Source of the DNA: Autumnicola tepida
GTDB lineage: Bacteria; Bacteroidota; Bacteroidia; Flavobacteriales; Flavobacteriaceae
Assembly: GCF_031846485.1 (NCBI RefSeq)
Contig: NZ_JAVRHQ010000010.1
Coordinates: forward strand, 62,001 to 126,000
Reading direction: 5' to 3'
Length of the DNA stretch: 64,000 nucleotides
The notes beneath the pieces were generated by a model. It worked only from the letters and a program-made list of their open reading frames with translations, was not told the DNA's origin and ran no database searches. A program made the translations under genes and the position numbers. This document shows, piece by piece, positions 43,217 to 52,568 of the stretch. Position 1 is the stretch's first letter; each line of letters begins with the position of its first letter.

Positions 43217-46183
43217 TTATTTTACAATAAAGCGTTTCACTTTACCGACTTTTCTTGTACCAAACCGCACGAGGTAAACACCACGGGCTGCATAAGACAT
43301 ATCCAGATCATAAACATAGCCCTGGCCATTGTTTTCTACCTTATTCTCCAGCAGTTTTTGCCCCAGGATATCATGAACAGTTATCCTGAGGGTTTCATCA
43401 TAATCGGTTTCCATCACTACGCGGTACTGGCTGTCTCCTTCATCTATCACCACCAGTTCAGCCTCGTTAAGGATAAAATCCTCTATATCCAGCGTACTGT
43501 CAAAAATGTTCACAGAATAATCGTGTGTAGTACCATATCCCATCACCTCGCAGGGATCGTTAAGGTCGCCTTCATAAGATGTATCGCCCGCCCTAATACG
43601 GAGCAGGTGCTGGCCCAGCGGCGCATCCCCGGGAACAGTAAATTCTTCGGAAACGGCAGTATTAGGTTGTGGGATCACTTTAGAAGTGACCAGCCTCTCG
43701 TTATCTTCAAAAACAGCATTGTCGTTAAAGTCTATCCACATAGAAAAGCGTTCATTTTCTTCTTCAGCAAAAACAGATTTCACGGTAACGGCAAATTCGT
43801 CCCGGGACCTGTCCAGATCGGCCGTAAGGGTGATAAAATCTATATATCCATCATCACAGGGAATACGCTCATTTAATACATTGGCAAGTTCAAAATAAAA
43901 GAGCCCGTCTCCATAGCTGCAATCGGAGCCTTCAGGAATACAGTTAAGATTGGCGATAGATTTTACCTCAGGATCATTGGTAGGGTTAAAATCGTCTTCA
44001 AGATTTGTCCTGGCCACCACGCGGTACCTTCCCGAAAAGCCTAGATTGGCTTTTTGATTAAATGTATACACCTCATTTTCCCCAACTTCCACCGTTCCGG
44101 AAAACATTTCGGTAACCCGCGAATTATTACCAATTTGATACGACACAGGGAAATTGGACTGGGGTTCTCCCCCAAAGTTTTCTATGGTAATTACCACCTC
44201 TTCACTTTCGGTAAGATCCTGGCCGGTAATGGGCACGTCTATGGAAGTCACCCCTACATCTTTTGGCGGCAGGTTCCTGATTTCGCTTACCAGCGTGTTG
44301 TTATCAGGATTTTCATCATTGGAAAGGCCGGTAGTAAAAGTCACTTCATAAGATTCCCCTACTTCAGAAAAATCTGCGGTTTGGGAAAATGTAAATTCGG
44401 CCGATGATGTTGCAGGCAGGCTTTCTGTAAATATTTCAGTTACGGTTTCCCTTCCCTCTACGGTATAACTAACCGGGAACCCAGATTGCGCATTTTCACC
44501 AAAATTTCTTACCCTTACCGAGATTACTTCCGAAGTGCCTAAAGTAGCATCGCGCGGGCCTACGAGGGAAATCACGCCAATATCATTGGCATTATCTGGA
44601 GCAATACGAAATACGCCTACGCGGTTCTTTCTTTGCACACCTTCAAAATATTCGGCATTGTGCCAGAAAGTTAGGTTATCTTCCGGGTCTATGGTCAAAT
44701 GGGCATAATCTCCATAGCGGCTGTTGGGATCGGGGTCTTCTCCTTCAACTATACTCTGCTCTTCAATGGTCATAATCCCCAATTCATCACTCGCGTACCT
44801 TCCCGTGTATCTTATTGAGGGGTAAACAGGGTTTTCAGGGCTGTCGTCCAGCACGGTAAAGCCTAACCCGATATTACCCTGGCCATCTATGCCAATACTC
44901 CCGCTAAACCTGTCGCTTTTGTCTGGCGCGTAGGTTCCCTCCTGGTAAACATACCAGGGCCCGCCAATATTGTTCTGGCGGAGCTCATACCAGCGAATGC
45001 CGGCATGTTCTGCGGCGGTAGCATCTATATCTACCACAAAGTTCATCACCACAGCGCTGTAATTCTCGAACCGCCGGTAAGGCGTCATGTACATCATGGT
45101 GGCCTGGAGGGCATCAACATCGGGGGCATCGCCAGGCTGGGAAAGATTGCTGAAGGACCCACCATCAAAAGTAGCCGAAAAAGGAGAAACACCTTCAGCG
45201 GCACCCAGCTCCTGGGATTCGGAAATAGTAGAAGATGCAGGCTCGTCCCAATCCATATTTATAAGCCAGATTTTTAAATGGTCCTGTGCCACGCCCGCCC
45301 AGGCATCGTCCTGCATGAAAATAATCGGAGAATTTCCACGCGGAGGAGGAATATCCCCGATGGCCTGAAATCCCGCCGGGCTGTAAAACCCGTTGGTACG
45401 AATGCCCGGTAACGGAAAAGAAACTATGCCGGCGGTTTCACCCCGTAACATTTGATCTCTTTCCACAACGTACAGCACCTGGCTTTCATATGCGGTATTG
45501 GTGTTTTTATTGGTGGTGATATAATAACCGTCTCCCCATACCGAGATTTTGGGATAATCTGGCAAAACTTCGTTGGTTTCAAATCGATAGGTATACCAGC
45601 CATCGTTTAGCGGGTCTGGCCCTCGGGAAACGGCAATCAGGAAACTTTCGGGCGTATCGCTAAACTGGCTTATAAGGTAACGGTCGGCAAATTCATCATA
45701 AACCACTATGGGATCTCCTAAAACTTCATTTGCAAATTCCCCACCTATACTTGCCAGGGATGCGGGTTGCATTAACTGGTTACCATTTTTATCCCAGATG
45801 GAAAAAGCCGAATTCCACGCGTTCACATAATGATTAGGCCCCACCACTCCCGTGGGATCTGTTGGCGTAGAGCGTGAACTTACCGCCTCGTAGGATAAAA
45901 TTGGTTCTTTGGAAGGGATATCTCCCATTTTAGACTGTACCGCGGGGTCTTTAACCTTTGGCAACCCCTTGCCTGGCACAATTTTATTTATTCCGCGGTT
46001 GCGCGGATTGTAGATCTTAAATTCTGAAGAAGGCGGAACTAATTTTCCTTTGGAAAGAGGTGTAGATGGAACTGCTTTGGCTGAATCTATATATACAGGG
46101 CCTGAAATCTCTTTTTTTTGTGCCCGGGCTTCAGGATGAAAAAGACAAAAAAGCGCAAAAAGGAAAAAAACATTTCTCATCAT
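43217..46183 (-). CDS. Secreted protein with CARDB and GEVED domains and type IX sorting tail
   Basis: A 988-residue secreted protein with signal peptide (ending ARAQ). Residues about 70-500 form a large beta-propeller-like region, with repeats such as PTDPTGVVGPNHYVNAWNS and VVYDEFADRYLISQF. Two CARDB-like segments follow (NDIGVISLVGPRDATLGTS and KDVGVTSIDVPITGQDL), then a GEVED domain (FSMWIDFNDNAVFEDNERLV). The last about 80 residues end ARGVYLVRFGTRKVGKVKRFIVK, the type A sorting domain for type IX secretion. It is exported across the outer membrane and probably anchored. The catalytic or binding role is not known. Confidence 0.9.
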   Translation of the reverse strand: MMRNVFFLFALFCLFHPEARAQKKEISGPVYIDSAKAVPSTPLSKGKLVPPSSEFKIYNPRNRGINKIVPGKGLPKVKDPAVQSKMGDIPSKEPILSYEAVSSRSTPTDPTGVVGPNHYVNAWNSAFSIWDKNGNQLMQPASLASIGGEFANEVLGDPIVVYDEFADRYLISQFSDTPESFLIAVSRGPDPLNDGWYTYRFETNEVLPDYPKISVWGDGYYITTNKNTNTAYESQVLYVVERDQMLRGETAGIVSFPLPGIRTNGFYSPAGFQAIGDIPPPRGNSPIIFMQDDAWAGVAQDHLKIWLINMDWDEPASSTISESQELGAAEGVSPFSATFDGGSFSNLSQPGDAPDVDALQATMMYMTPYRRFENYSAVVMNFVVDIDATAAEHAGIRWYELRQNNIGGPWYVYQEGTYAPDKSDRFSGSIGIDGQGNIGLGFTVLDDSPENPVYPSIRYTGRYASDELGIMTIEEQSIVEGEDPDPNSRYGDYAHLTIDPEDNLTFWHNAEYFEGVQRKNRVGVFRIAPDNANDIGVISLVGPRDATLGTSEVISVRVRNFGENAQSGFPVSYTVEGRETVTEIFTESLPATSSAEFTFSQTADFSEVGESYEVTFTTGLSNDENPDNNTLVSEIRNLPPKDVGVTSIDVPITGQDLTESEEVVITIENFGGEPQSNFPVSYQIGNNSRVTEMFSGTVEVGENEVYTFNQKANLGFSGRYRVVARTNLEDDFNPTNDPEVKSIANLNCIPEGSDCSYGDGLFYFELANVLNERIPCDDGYIDFITLTADLDRSRDEFAVTVKSVFAEEENERFSMWIDFNDNAVFEDNERLVTSKVIPQPNTAVSEEFTVPGDAPLGQHLLRIRAGDTSYEGDLNDPCEVMGYGTTHDYSVNIFDSTLDIEDFILNEAELVVIDEGDSQYRVVMETDYDETLRITVHDILGQKLLENKVENNGQGYVYDLDMSYAARGVYLVRFGTRKVGKVKRFIVK

Positions 46184-46240
46184 AATAGCAGTATCTTCAA
46201 ATGTGCCTTAAAAGTAGGTAATCCTGTTTTATTTTAAACC

Positions 46241-46269
46241 AAAGAGGCAATTAAAAATAATTGCCTCTT
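46241..46269 (-). terminator. Hairpin terminator after glyS
   Basis: AAGAGGCAATTA and TAATTGCCTCTT pair perfectly over 12 bases with a 4-base loop, 31 bases after the glyS stop. The trailing T content is weak on either strand. Confidence 0.6.
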
Positions 46270-46300
46270 CTAAACGTTTCTTAAAAAATACCAGGCTTTC

Positions 46301-47839
46301 CTAAGGTTTCAGCCAGTTTTTAAAATCGGTTTCTTCTTTTACGATTGCCTCCAATTCTGAAATTTTCACTCTTTTCTGCTCCATGGAATCCCTAAAACGA
46401 ACTGTTACCGTACGGTCTTCAAGAGAATCATGATCTACGGTGATACAAAGCGGCGTACCGGCAGCATCCTGCCTGCGGTACCTTCGGCCTATAGCATCTT
46501 TTTCGTCGTACTGCACTTTAAAATCCCACTGCAGTTCTTCAACAATTTCCTGTGCCAGCTCCGGCAACCCATCCTTTTTCACCAATGGCAGGATTGCTGC
46601 TTTGGTGGGCGCGAGTACGGCAGGCAACTTAAGAACCGTCCTGCTGCTCCCGTCTTCCAGTTCTTCCTCTTTTAAAGATGCGGAAAGTACCGACAGGAAC
46701 ATACGGTCTAAACCTATAGATGTTTCTATTACATAAGGCACATAGTTTTCTTTGAGTTCAGGATCATAAAAACGAAGTTTCTTCCCCGAATGCTCTTCAT
46801 GCGCTTTTAAATCGAAATCTGTACGGGAATGGATTCCTTCCAGCTCTTTAAACCCGAATGGAAAATCGAATTCTATATCGGCCGCGGCATTGGCATAATG
46901 CGCCAGCTTATCGTGATCGTGAAAACGGTAGTTTTCTTCACCCAGGCCGAGGGAATAATGCCATTTAAGGCGTACTTCCTTCCAGTGTTCATACCACTTC
47001 AGCTCTTCACCGGGGCGCACAAAAAACTGCATTTCCATCTGCTCAAACTCGCGCATCCTGAAGATAAACTGGCGGGCCACGATTTCATTCCTGAAAGCCT
47101 TACCTATCTGGGCAATTCCAAACGGGACCTTCATACGCCCGGTTTTCTGCACATTAAGGAAGTTTACAAATATCCCCTGGGCGGTTTCAGGACGAAGGTA
47201 TAATTGGGTGGCCGATTCGGCCGAAGCTCCCAGTTTGGTCCCGAACATCAGGTTAAACTGCCGCACTTCAGTCCAGTTTTTGGAACCGGTTTCGGGATCG
47301 GCGATATCAAGTTCTTCAATTAAAGCTTTTACATCAGTCAGGTCTTCATTGGTAAGCGACCTGCCAAGACGTTCCAAAATCTCCTTCCGCTGCCCCAAAT
47401 AGCGCATCACACGCGGATTTGTGGAAGTAAACTGCTCTTCGTCAAAATCTTCCCCAAAGCGTTTTCTGGCCTTATCAATTTCCTTTTGTGCCTTCTGAAG
47501 CAGCTTTTCAGCATAATCTTCCACTAACACATCGGCGCGGTAACGCCTTTTGGAATCTTTATTATCGATTAATGGGTCGTTGAAGGCATCTACGTGCCCG
47601 GAAGCTTTCCAGGTAGTAGGATGCATTAAAATAGCCGCATCTATACCCACAATATTCTGGTGCATCTGCACCATGCTCTTCCACCAGTAATCTTTGATAT
47701 TCTTCTTAAGCTCCGCGCCGTTTTGCCCATAGTCGTAAACCGCGCTCAGCCCGTCGTAAATTTCGCTGGATGCAAAAATGTAACCATACTCTTTGGCATG
47801 TGAAATTACATTTTTAAATAAATCGTCGTTTTTTGCCAT
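46301..47839 (-). CDS. glyS: Glycine-tRNA ligase (single-chain type)
   Basis: A 512-residue class II synthetase of the alpha-2 (eukaryote/Bacteroidota) type, not the alpha2beta2 type. Motif 1 around GYIFASSEIYDGLSAVYDYGQ, motif 2 at FRNEIVARQFIFRMREFEQMEMQFF, motif 3 in IGLDRMFLSVL, and LRPETAQGIFVNFLNV between. The C-terminal anticodon domain begins near LPAVLAPTKAAILPL and has YRRQDAAGTPLCITVD. Complete. A promoter-like TATTTTTG lies six bases before its ATG. Confidence 0.97.
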   Translation of the reverse strand: MAKNDDLFKNVISHAKEYGYIFASSEIYDGLSAVYDYGQNGAELKKNIKDYWWKSMVQMHQNIVGIDAAILMHPTTWKASGHVDAFNDPLIDNKDSKRRYRADVLVEDYAEKLLQKAQKEIDKARKRFGEDFDEEQFTSTNPRVMRYLGQRKEILERLGRSLTNEDLTDVKALIEELDIADPETGSKNWTEVRQFNLMFGTKLGASAESATQLYLRPETAQGIFVNFLNVQKTGRMKVPFGIAQIGKAFRNEIVARQFIFRMREFEQMEMQFFVRPGEELKWYEHWKEVRLKWHYSLGLGEENYRFHDHDKLAHYANAAADIEFDFPFGFKELEGIHSRTDFDLKAHEEHSGKKLRFYDPELKENYVPYVIETSIGLDRMFLSVLSASLKEEELEDGSSRTVLKLPAVLAPTKAAILPLVKKDGLPELAQEIVEELQWDFKVQYDEKDAIGRRYRRQDAAGTPLCITVDHDSLEDRTVTVRFRDSMEQKRVKISELEAIVKEETDFKNWLKP

Positions 47840-47844
47840 AGGAG

Positions 47845-47883
47845 CAAAAATAAAAAAACCGCCCTGATTTTTAACAAGACGGC
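47845..47883 (-). terminator. Terminator of the upstream gene with an overlapping glyS promoter element
   Basis: On the minus strand a GC-rich hairpin at 47859-47883 (about 8 paired bases including GU pairs) ends in a run of seven Ts. The T run is followed at 47852-47845 by TATTTTTG, which fits TAnnTTTG and would drive glyS with a leader of a few bases. Confidence 0.55.
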
Positions 47884-47904
47884 CTTTATTTTTAGAATTT
47901 TAAA

Positions 47905-48789
47905 TTATCTAAGGCTAAAGCTGGAAGTCCCAATTAAGTAAGGGCCGGAATATACATACACCTTATATTCCCCTTCAATAAGTTTTTCCTCGGCGGTATT
48001 TGCGAGCATACAAACATCTAGCTCTTCATTTTCGTAAAAAACCTTAGAAGAAGCGCTGTAGACCATTACCCCGCCTTCATGCTGTACGGCAATCTGGTCG
48101 CCCACCAGTTCATTTTCGGGGTTATAAACCTGTATATAAAGATCTTTTTCGCCCGGCTCGGCCAAATCATTAGAAGAAATTGTGAAGCAGGCCCTTATCT
48201 GGTCTACCCTTCTCGTACGGTCATTTTCAACAATCTTACCACTATTCCTTACAATTACCCCTTCACCTCTAAGGCCTGTTATTTGCAGCCTTGAAGCACG
48301 GTTTACCTTATTTGCCAGGGTTAAATTGGTGTTTTGAAGTGAATCTGAAAGCCTTGTTCGCTCCTCAAGCTGAGTACTTGTACTGTCCAGGGAAGTGGTG
48401 AGCTGCCGGTTTTGAGCGCTAAGGCTATCCACCACTCTAAATAACCTGTCCTTTTCTGCCCTTAAATTGCCTATCTCCCTTCTAAAGCGCGCAATTAAGG
48501 CGATATTGGCCTCATTGTCTTTAACTGAATCCAGCAGTCTGGTAATACGCTCCCGGGCCTCAACCATATTCTGATCCATTACCTCGTTCTCTTCAATAGC
48601 CTCGTCATATTTAACGATAAGGTCATTTAACTCGTTTTCTATGGCTGTTTTTTCAGTCTGAAGGATCTGCCGGTTTTCCTTCTGTTCATTATAAAATGAA
48701 ATGGTATAAATTGCCAGCGCGATAAGTGCAACTGCCAGCACCCCGGCTAGGATTTTTAATGCTTTGTTGTTTTTGGTTTCAGTGGCCAT
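47905..48789 (-). CDS. Membrane-anchored coiled-coil protein of unknown function
   Basis: A 294-residue protein with one transmembrane helix at residues about 11-30 (ILAGVLAVALIALAIYTIS), a long coiled coil (about 32-175, rich in Glu/Asp/Arg with leucine spacing) and a C-terminal beta domain (about 180-294) with RACFTISSNDLAEPGEKDLYIQVYNPENEL and YVYSGPYLIGTSSFSLR. No family is recognised. A single TM with periplasmic coiled coil could be a tether or scaffold. It is divergent from comF and followed by a terminator before glyS. Confidence 0.7.
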   Translation of the reverse strand: MATETKNNKALKILAGVLAVALIALAIYTISFYNEQKENRQILQTEKTAIENELNDLIVKYDEAIEENEVMDQNMVEARERITRLLDSVKDNEANIALIARFRREIGNLRAEKDRLFRVVDSLSAQNRQLTTSLDSTSTQLEERTRLSDSLQNTNLTLANKVNRASRLQITGLRGEGVIVRNSGKIVENDRTRRVDQIRACFTISSNDLAEPGEKDLYIQVYNPENELVGDQIAVQHEGGVMVYSASSKVFYENEELDVCMLANTAEEKLIEGEYKVYVYSGPYLIGTSSFSLR

Positions 48790-48849
48790 ACAATTGAATT
48801 TAGTTTGTAAATTTAGCTTTTAACAGAGTAATAAACAATGCATTAACAT

Positions 48850-49530
48850 ATGTTTGACGATTTGGCGAATTTATTTTATCCTAAGATCTGCAGCTGTTGT
48901 AATGCAGAACTTGCCAGAAACGAAAATATTGTTTGCACTTCCTGCCTTTATGACCTGCCGCTCACCAATTTCCACCTGCAACAGGACAACCCTGTAAAAA
49001 AAACCTTTTACGGCCGGGCCCCCGTAGCACAGGCCACATCGCTGCTGTTCTTCAGAAAAAAAGGGAAAGTGCAGGAGCTTATCCATAACCTAAAATATCG
49101 CGGGCATGAAGAGATTGGTGGATTTTTGGGGGAGTGGATGGGCAACCTGCTGCTGGAAAGCGGCAATTACAACAACATAAATTCCGTCATTCCCGTTCCC
49201 GTGCATAGAAGAAAGCTCAAATTGCGCGGATACAACCAGGTAACCCTCTTTGGCGAGAAAATTGCAAGCATCTTAAATGCAGAATTCAGAAGTGATGTGC
49301 TGGTAAAGAAATCTGCCACCGAAACGCAAACTCTTAAAAGCCGCCTTTCCCGCTGGGGCAACATGGAAGAAATATTTGTCCTGGAAAACCCGGCGGGGAT
49401 GGAAAACAAACACATCCTGCTGGTTGATGATATTATAACCACCGGCGCTACACTGGAGGCCTGCATCAATAAACTGCATACAATAAACGGCGTGAAAGTG
49501 AGCCTTGCCACTATGGCTTTTACAAATTAA
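48850..49530 (+). CDS. comF: ComF family phosphoribosyltransferase-like protein
   Basis: A 226-residue protein with an N-terminal zinc ribbon (Cys14, Cys17, Cys29, Cys32 around KICSCCNAELARNEN and CTSCLYDLP) and a C-terminal PRTase domain whose ribose-phosphate loop reads LLVDDIITTGATLEAC. SVIPVPVHRRKLKLRGYNQ is the typical ComFC segment. The family supports DNA uptake in naturally competent bacteria, but the gene is widespread and may have another role here. Transcribed divergently from the coiled-coil gene. Confidence 0.9.
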   Translation: MFDDLANLFYPKICSCCNAELARNENIVCTSCLYDLPLTNFHLQQDNPVKKTFYGRAPVAQATSLLFFRKKGKVQELIHNLKYRGHEEIGGFLGEWMGNLLLESGNYNNINSVIPVPVHRRKLKLRGYNQVTLFGEKIASILNAEFRSDVLVKKSATETQTLKSRLSRWGNMEEIFVLENPAGMENKHILLVDDIITTGATLEACINKLHTINGVKVSLATMAFTN

Positions 49531-49584
49531 TCGGCGCAATAAATTTTAAAATAATCGTTTCTTTGCTAAAAATATTTTTTCCAA

Positions 49585-51198
49585 ATGAAATACAGGATTC
49601 CCGGCTTCATCATTGTTATTCTTCTGCTTTTTACGCTTATCCAATGTGCGAAAAAAGGAATGCCCGAAGGAGGTCCTGAAGACGAGGAGCCGCCAAGATT
49701 TATAAGGGCAAATCCTGAAAATTACACCACCAATTTTGATGCAGAGGAAATCCGTATTTTTTTTAATGAATACGTAAAGCTAAAAAACCCGCAACAGCAG
49801 ATTATTATCTCGCCACCAATGGATCCCAGACCTTCCATTCTACCTTTGGGGGCGGCCAGAAGGGATGTAAGGATTCAAATTTCTGATACGCTGGAAGAAA
49901 ATACCACCTATACCGTTAACTTCGGAAAAAGCATTACCGACAATAATGAAGGGAACCCGCTTAATTATTTTAAATACGTTTTTTCTACCGGGGATTATAT
50001 AGACTCGCTGGAAGTTGGCGGCACCGTGGAAGATGCCTATCTAAAAAAACCGGCAGATTTTATCTCCATTTTTCTTTATGAAGTTGATTCTACTTTTTCA
50101 GATTCCGCAGTGTATAAGAAAACGCCGCGATATGTTACTTACACTCTTGACAGTACCAACATTTTTAACCTGGAAAACCTTAAGGCCGGAACATATCAGA
50201 TGCTGGCTGTGCTGGATAAGAACGACAACTACCTGTTTAATCCAAAGAATGAAAAAATAGGATTTATAGGACACCATATCACCATTCCCACAGATTCTAC
50301 TTACGAGATTACCATTTTTGAGGAAAACCTGCCGTTCGAAATTCAGCGGCCAAAACAACTCAATGGCCAGCAAATTCTTTTTGGCTATGAAGGAGTGACC
50401 GATCTGGACAGTGTTCAAATTGAACTTCTTACCCAAAAACCATTTGGCTTCCAATCCCGCATTATAAAAGATCCTAAAACGGATTCGCTTTATTACTGGT
50501 ACGAGCCCAAAATTGAAACCGATAGCCTCGCCTTTGAAATTATTAGTCCTGCCAGCCGCGATACCCTTTTTACAAAAATCGCAGATAAGCCCAAGGATTC
50601 TTTAAATGTTACAACAGAACCTTCCGGAAGTATTGCTTTTGAGCAGGATTTTATTTTTAAAGCAAACACCCCTCTGGTGGCAAGTGACGAAAGCAAAATA
50701 ACCGTTCTGGACAAAGATTCTGCCGCTGTTCCGTTTTCTACGGAATTAAGGCTGCTCGAAAATGAGCTGCATATTTCTTTTAATAAAACTGAAAGCAATA
50801 AGTATATCGTACAGGCTTTACCGGGAACAGTAACCGATTTATTTGAAGCCACTAATGATACGATTATCCAACAGGTAACTACCAAAGCACTTTCAGAATT
50901 TGGAACTTTAACTTTCACGCTTCAGAACTTACGGGAGTTTCCCATTATTGTGCAGCTTACTAATTTAAAAGGGGAGGTCCAGAGGGAGCAATATTCCGAA
51001 GAAAAAAGCGTGATTGATTTTGAAAACTTAAACCCGGGAGAATTTTTTATGCGCCTGGTTTTTGACCGCAACCAGAATCGAAAATGGGACACGGGAAATT
51101 ATCTTGAAAAAAGACAACCCGAGCGCATCGAATATTTTCCCGATACACTTGAAGTCCGTGCCAACTGGGACCAGAACGAACAATTTATTTTAAACTAA
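49585..51198 (+). CDS. Big_5 (Ig-like) domain lipoprotein
   Basis: A 537-residue lipoprotein with lipobox Cys21 (LIQCAKKGMPEGG). The start of the mature part PEGGPEDEEPPRFIRANPENYTTNF and IRIFFNEYVKLKNPQQQIIISPPMD is the Big_5 signature, and ENTTYTVNFGKSITDNNEGN follows. The rest is a chain of beta domains. It is common in Bacteroidota beside comF, with no known role, and faces the periplasm or outer surface. The last 14 bases overlap the convergent amidase gene. Confidence 0.83.
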   Translation: MKYRIPGFIIVILLLFTLIQCAKKGMPEGGPEDEEPPRFIRANPENYTTNFDAEEIRIFFNEYVKLKNPQQQIIISPPMDPRPSILPLGAARRDVRIQISDTLEENTTYTVNFGKSITDNNEGNPLNYFKYVFSTGDYIDSLEVGGTVEDAYLKKPADFISIFLYEVDSTFSDSAVYKKTPRYVTYTLDSTNIFNLENLKAGTYQMLAVLDKNDNYLFNPKNEKIGFIGHHITIPTDSTYEITIFEENLPFEIQRPKQLNGQQILFGYEGVTDLDSVQIELLTQKPFGFQSRIIKDPKTDSLYYWYEPKIETDSLAFEIISPASRDTLFTKIADKPKDSLNVTTEPSGSIAFEQDFIFKANTPLVASDESKITVLDKDSAAVPFSTELRLLENELHISFNKTESNKYIVQALPGTVTDLFEATNDTIIQQVTTKALSEFGTLTFTLQNLREFPIIVQLTNLKGEVQREQYSEEKSVIDFENLNPGEFFMRLVFDRNQNRKWDTGNYLEKRQPERIEYFPDTLEVRANWDQNEQFILN

Positions 51199-51964
51199 AC
51201 TCGTCCCTGTCCAGCAAAAATTTAAACTGGTCCCGGGTTTCCTGCAAGTGGGAGGAATCCAAACTTATCTCTTTGGAGAAAGATTCCTCCACATCTACTT
51301 CGGTCAGCAGTTCTCCAAGGCAGTTGTATGCGGCGCTATGGCCGTTATATTTATACCCGTCCCCGTCTATTCCCGTGCGGTTAACGCCAATGCAAAAACT
51401 CATATTTTCGATGGCACGGGCCTTTAACAAAGCATCCCAGGCAGCCACCCTTTTTTCGGGCCAGTTGGCAACATAAATCAGCAAATCGTAATCTACCGTA
51501 TTCCGTGAAAAAACAGGGAAACGAAGATCGTAACATACCAGCGGACAAATTTTCCAGCCTTTGTACTCCACAATTAAACGCTCTTTTCCGGCCGTATATG
51601 TCTGGTCTTCTTTCGCAAGGGTAAAGGTATGGCGCTTATCGTAGGTTTTAAAAGAACCGTCTGGGTATACAAAAAAAAGCCGGTTGTAATAATTGCCATT
51701 TTCAGTAATGATCACACTTCCCGTAATGGCAAAATTCCTTCTTTCTGCCAGTTCCTGCATCCAAAGCAGAGTAGCCCCATGAGTCTCCTCAGCCAGTTTT
51801 TTGGCATTCATACTAAAACCTGTAGTAAACATTTCGGGCAGGATTACCAGGTCTACATCTTCTGAAAGCGCATTGATTTCTTTGCTGAATAAACCCCTGT
51901 TATTTTCCGGATGCTCCCAGTTAAGATTCACCTGAAGCATCGCTATGTTTAGATTTTTGGCCAT
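51185..51964 (-). CDS. Omega-amidase-like nitrilase superfamily hydrolase
   Basis: A 259-residue carbon-nitrogen hydrolase close to YafV/omega-amidase. Start ATG 51964 (MAKNLNIAMLQVNLNWEHPE) is preferred over a start five codons earlier as the family begins with this strand. Catalytic triad: Glu in ILPEMFTTGFSM, Lys in TYDKRHTFTL, Cys in CPLVCYDLRFPVFSR. The family repairs alpha-ketoglutaramate and dead-end deaminated metabolites. All three residues are present. Its 3' end overlaps that of the Big_5 gene by 14 bases. Confidence 0.92.
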   Translation of the reverse strand: MAKNLNIAMLQVNLNWEHPENNRGLFSKEINALSEDVDLVILPEMFTTGFSMNAKKLAEETHGATLLWMQELAERRNFAITGSVIITENGNYYNRLFFVYPDGSFKTYDKRHTFTLAKEDQTYTAGKERLIVEYKGWKICPLVCYDLRFPVFSRNTVDYDLLIYVANWPEKRVAAWDALLKARAIENMSFCIGVNRTGIDGDGYKYNGHSAAYNCLGELLTEVDVEESFSKEISLDSSHLQETRDQFKFLLDRDEFSLK

Positions 51965-52064
51965 ACGTAAAGTTATCAAATTTTAAGATTGTGCTGCCAA
52001 ATCATTGTTAAATGATTGTAGATCAACAGTCAAATAAATAGCTTTATTTTTAAAACCATCAAAA

Positions 52065-52568
52065 ATGAGTATAGCTACTTTTTTTAAGGGAAACACTTCG
52101 CTTTCAAAAACCGGCCGCGGCATAATTTCGGGAGTGATAGGCGGCCTTGCAGGGACCGCGGTAAAAAGCCTGGTTGAGAAATTTATCGAGGTACGAAAAA
52201 TAGAACACCGCTCTGCCCAGATTAAAATTATAGATGATCTTTCCACAAAAATCACCGGGAGCCCCATTAGCGTACAGAACGAAGCTTTAGCGGAACAACT
52301 TTTGAACCTGCCGGTTGGTGCGAGTTTAGGCGCCGCCTATGGTTATAAGCATCGGGAAAAGAACGAATTCAATATCAAAAACGGAATTATCCTGGGCAGT
52401 TCTACCTGGATCTCCACCCATCCCACTTCCCTTCCCATCCTGGGTCTGGAGGCAAAACCTGTGGATGTGCCTTTAAAGATGCAGGCAAATGAGCTTTTTG
52501 CCCATGTCTTATTTGGGGTAACCACAGAGTTGGTTCGTAATTACGTGAATAAGAAGCTGAAGGAATAG
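52065..52568 (+). CDS. YagU-like (DUF1440) membrane protein, tentative
   Basis: A 167-residue protein with several moderate hydrophobic segments: GRGIISGVIGGLAGTAVKSLVEKF near the N terminus, ALAEQLLNLPVGASLGAAYGY in the middle, and a last third with WISTHPTSLPILGLEAKP and ELFAHVLFGVTTELVRNYV. The His-Pro, Pro-rich and HxxFGxxTExxR pattern resembles YagU. Function is unknown; the E. coli relative affects acid survival. It converges on the helicase gene, with no gap between stops. Confidence 0.6.
   Translation: MSIATFFKGNTSLSKTGRGIISGVIGGLAGTAVKSLVEKFIEVRKIEHRSAQIKIIDDLSTKITGSPISVQNEALAEQLLNLPVGASLGAAYGYKHREKNEFNIKNGIILGSSTWISTHPTSLPILGLEAKPVDVPLKMQANELFAHVLFGVTTELVRNYVNKKLKE

Noticed and set aside
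43178..43876. Long plus-strand open frame (232 codons) opposite the type IX cargo gene
   Set aside because: It lies antisense to a well-supported gene, has no family resemblance, and its composition is what the opposite strand of a Gly/Asp-rich gene gives.
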